Below are positions 62,901-64,000 of a stretch of 64,000 nucleotides of DNA, one piece after another. The stretch comes from Phalacrocorax aristotelis (lineage: Eukaryota; Chordata; Aves; Suliformes; Phalacrocoracidae). The first letter of the stretch is position 1. Every line of letters begins with the position of its first letter. Under the pieces are notes generated by a model, which saw only the letters and a program-made list of their open reading frames with translations, was not told the DNA's origin and searched no databases. The DNA lies in assembly GCF_949628215.1 (NCBI RefSeq), contig NC_134276.1:103721256-103785255 (forward strand). Direction: 5' to 3'. The position numbers and the translations under genes are program-made.

Positions 62901-64000
62901 TGGATGCCTGTGGGCATCAATCATTTCACAGCTGCAACATTTGTCAGGTGCTACTCGAAGAGCTCTCTTCCTCCAAGAAGTGTTTTGCCTTTAGAGCTCC
63001 TTATTGTTCCTTTTTTCTTTTGTTATCATTCTGCAGAGGCCAGTGGGCCTAAAATTACTTCTGCCGTCTGTCTCCTGGCTCCCGAGCAGCAGTGCCTGTT
63101 TGATGCCTGCATGCACACACATACTGCACTGTCCTTGTGCTCTCCCCGCCTTTTTATTCTTGGGGACAGGCAGGGTGCAGAGCTGAGTCCAGGCCTAGTA
63201 CTCCAGCCAATTCTAGGACCGAAAGGGGTTTGTCTTCTTTTCCTAGAAGCTTTGCTTGCAAAAGTGAACAGGGAGCAATCCAGCTCCTAGCAGTTTTATT
63301 TGGCAAAGTTTCCTACCCTGGGTTGTCTCTAGCTCTTCCTCTGCAGAACTGGTGGAAACATTATTGTTTAATCCCAGCAGCCTTCCCAAAGTCACTGGTT
63401 TTGTGTTTCTGGCTCGTCACCTTCCCATGCGCCGTGGGTATTTATCTCCAGTTAGCAGTCCCGCTGGGTGATGCCTTGGCTTTGGATGCAGGTCGGGTGT
63501 TGCGCAAGGTCTGTGTCTGGAGGGCAGATTGCCATCAACAAGCTTCAGTATTTTTTCATGAAACAATACTTAACTTCCAGGGGTCAGTTGGAGGTGATGG
63601 TATCATGTTGCTTGGAGTGACTGACAAGGCAGTGACAAAGCTTTATGCTTCATAACTTGCTTTAGCATCACCAAGTGCGATAAACAGCTCACTCGGACCC
63701 CAAAAGCAGGAGCAAAGGCATGCTGGGTTAAGGTTTTAAGTCCTTTATAACAAACTGTCAAAAAATAGTCTAAACAGAAGGGGTCAAATTACTCATGGGG
63801 CCCCCTGGTTTTGTATGATTTCTTCATGCTTAATAATTTATTTTCCAAGCTAATAATTTCATAGCCTCTGTTTTACAGCCTTGTGAAAGAAATGCTAAGT
63901 TAAACAAATGCTAGGTGTTTGCAGAGTGTGTAGGTGAATGCAGTGGCATAGGCTGAGGTACTGCACATCCCGGCCTGTAGGCTTCAGTGGGTGCACAATG

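Larger units (their letters stand above)
36790..64000 (+). other. TIAM1: Presumed TIAM1 intron 1 (5' part)
   Basis: 27 kb without a recognised coding exon. It is mostly AT-balanced unique sequence with simple repeats and poly(T) or poly(C) tracts (for example around 43850, 46430, 49070 and 62755). Very large first introns are known for TIAM1. Open frames inside are short, with no protein family that I recognise. No CR1 body was recognised here. Confidence 0.5.

Noticed and set aside
1-64000. Endogenous retrovirus, CRISPR array, prokaryotic operon or tRNA gene
   Set aside because: No LTR pair, gag/pol frame, direct-repeat array, ribosome binding site pattern or cloverleaf was recognised on either strand by eye.

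Overview
This window is vertebrate nuclear DNA, most likely from a bird. Three things point there. The interspersed repeats are CR1 LINEs, the dominant avian retrotransposon. Mammalian SINE/L1 and retroviral sequence is not evident. The SOD1 exons read out as a bird-like Cu/Zn superoxide dismutase, and the intergenic distances are compact. I cannot name the species.

Layout, left to right. (1) 1-400 is the end of an intron and 401-1242 is the terminal coding exon of SCAF4 on the + strand, followed by its 3' UTR with a poly(A) signal at 1589-1594. (2) 1.6-4.9 kb is the gap between two convergent genes. It holds a small CpG-rich patch (about 2.16-2.56 kb) and a weak candidate exon pair. (3) 4.9-10.1 kb is the complete SOD1 gene on the - strand. 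It has five coding exons, a GC-AG first intron, a TATA box and four CCAAT boxes inside a CpG island. (4) 10.9-14.2 kb is a long, decayed CR1 on the - strand that still reaches into ORF1. (5) 14.2-33.5 kb has no gene I can recognise; it carries a TTCC microsatellite, a likely ancient MIR/L2-type fossil, an RFX X-box-like palindrome and a 15-bp tandem repeat. (6) 33.56-34.8 kb is a second CR1 (- strand) interrupted by a very short CR1 tail in the opposite direction. (7) 36.1-37.5 kb is a strong CpG island with six CCAAT boxes and a good splice donor at 36789/36790. By position and orientation (SCAF4-SOD1-TIAM1, as on human 21q22.11) this is probably a non-coding first exon of TIAM1. (8) 36.8-64 kb looks like the long first intron of that gene; no coding exon was recognised.

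The genes are unrelated in function: SCAF4 acts in RNA polymerase II CTD binding and termination, SOD1 in cytosolic superoxide removal, and TIAM1 in Rac GEF signalling. They share only conserved synteny. I found no evidence of an undescribed biological system. The best leads are regulatory: an exact NF-E2/antioxidant-response-type site overlapping a near-consensus RE1 in SOD1 intron 1, a pair of similar X-box-like sites in the presumed TIAM1 intron, and the CpG patch between SCAF4 and SOD1.
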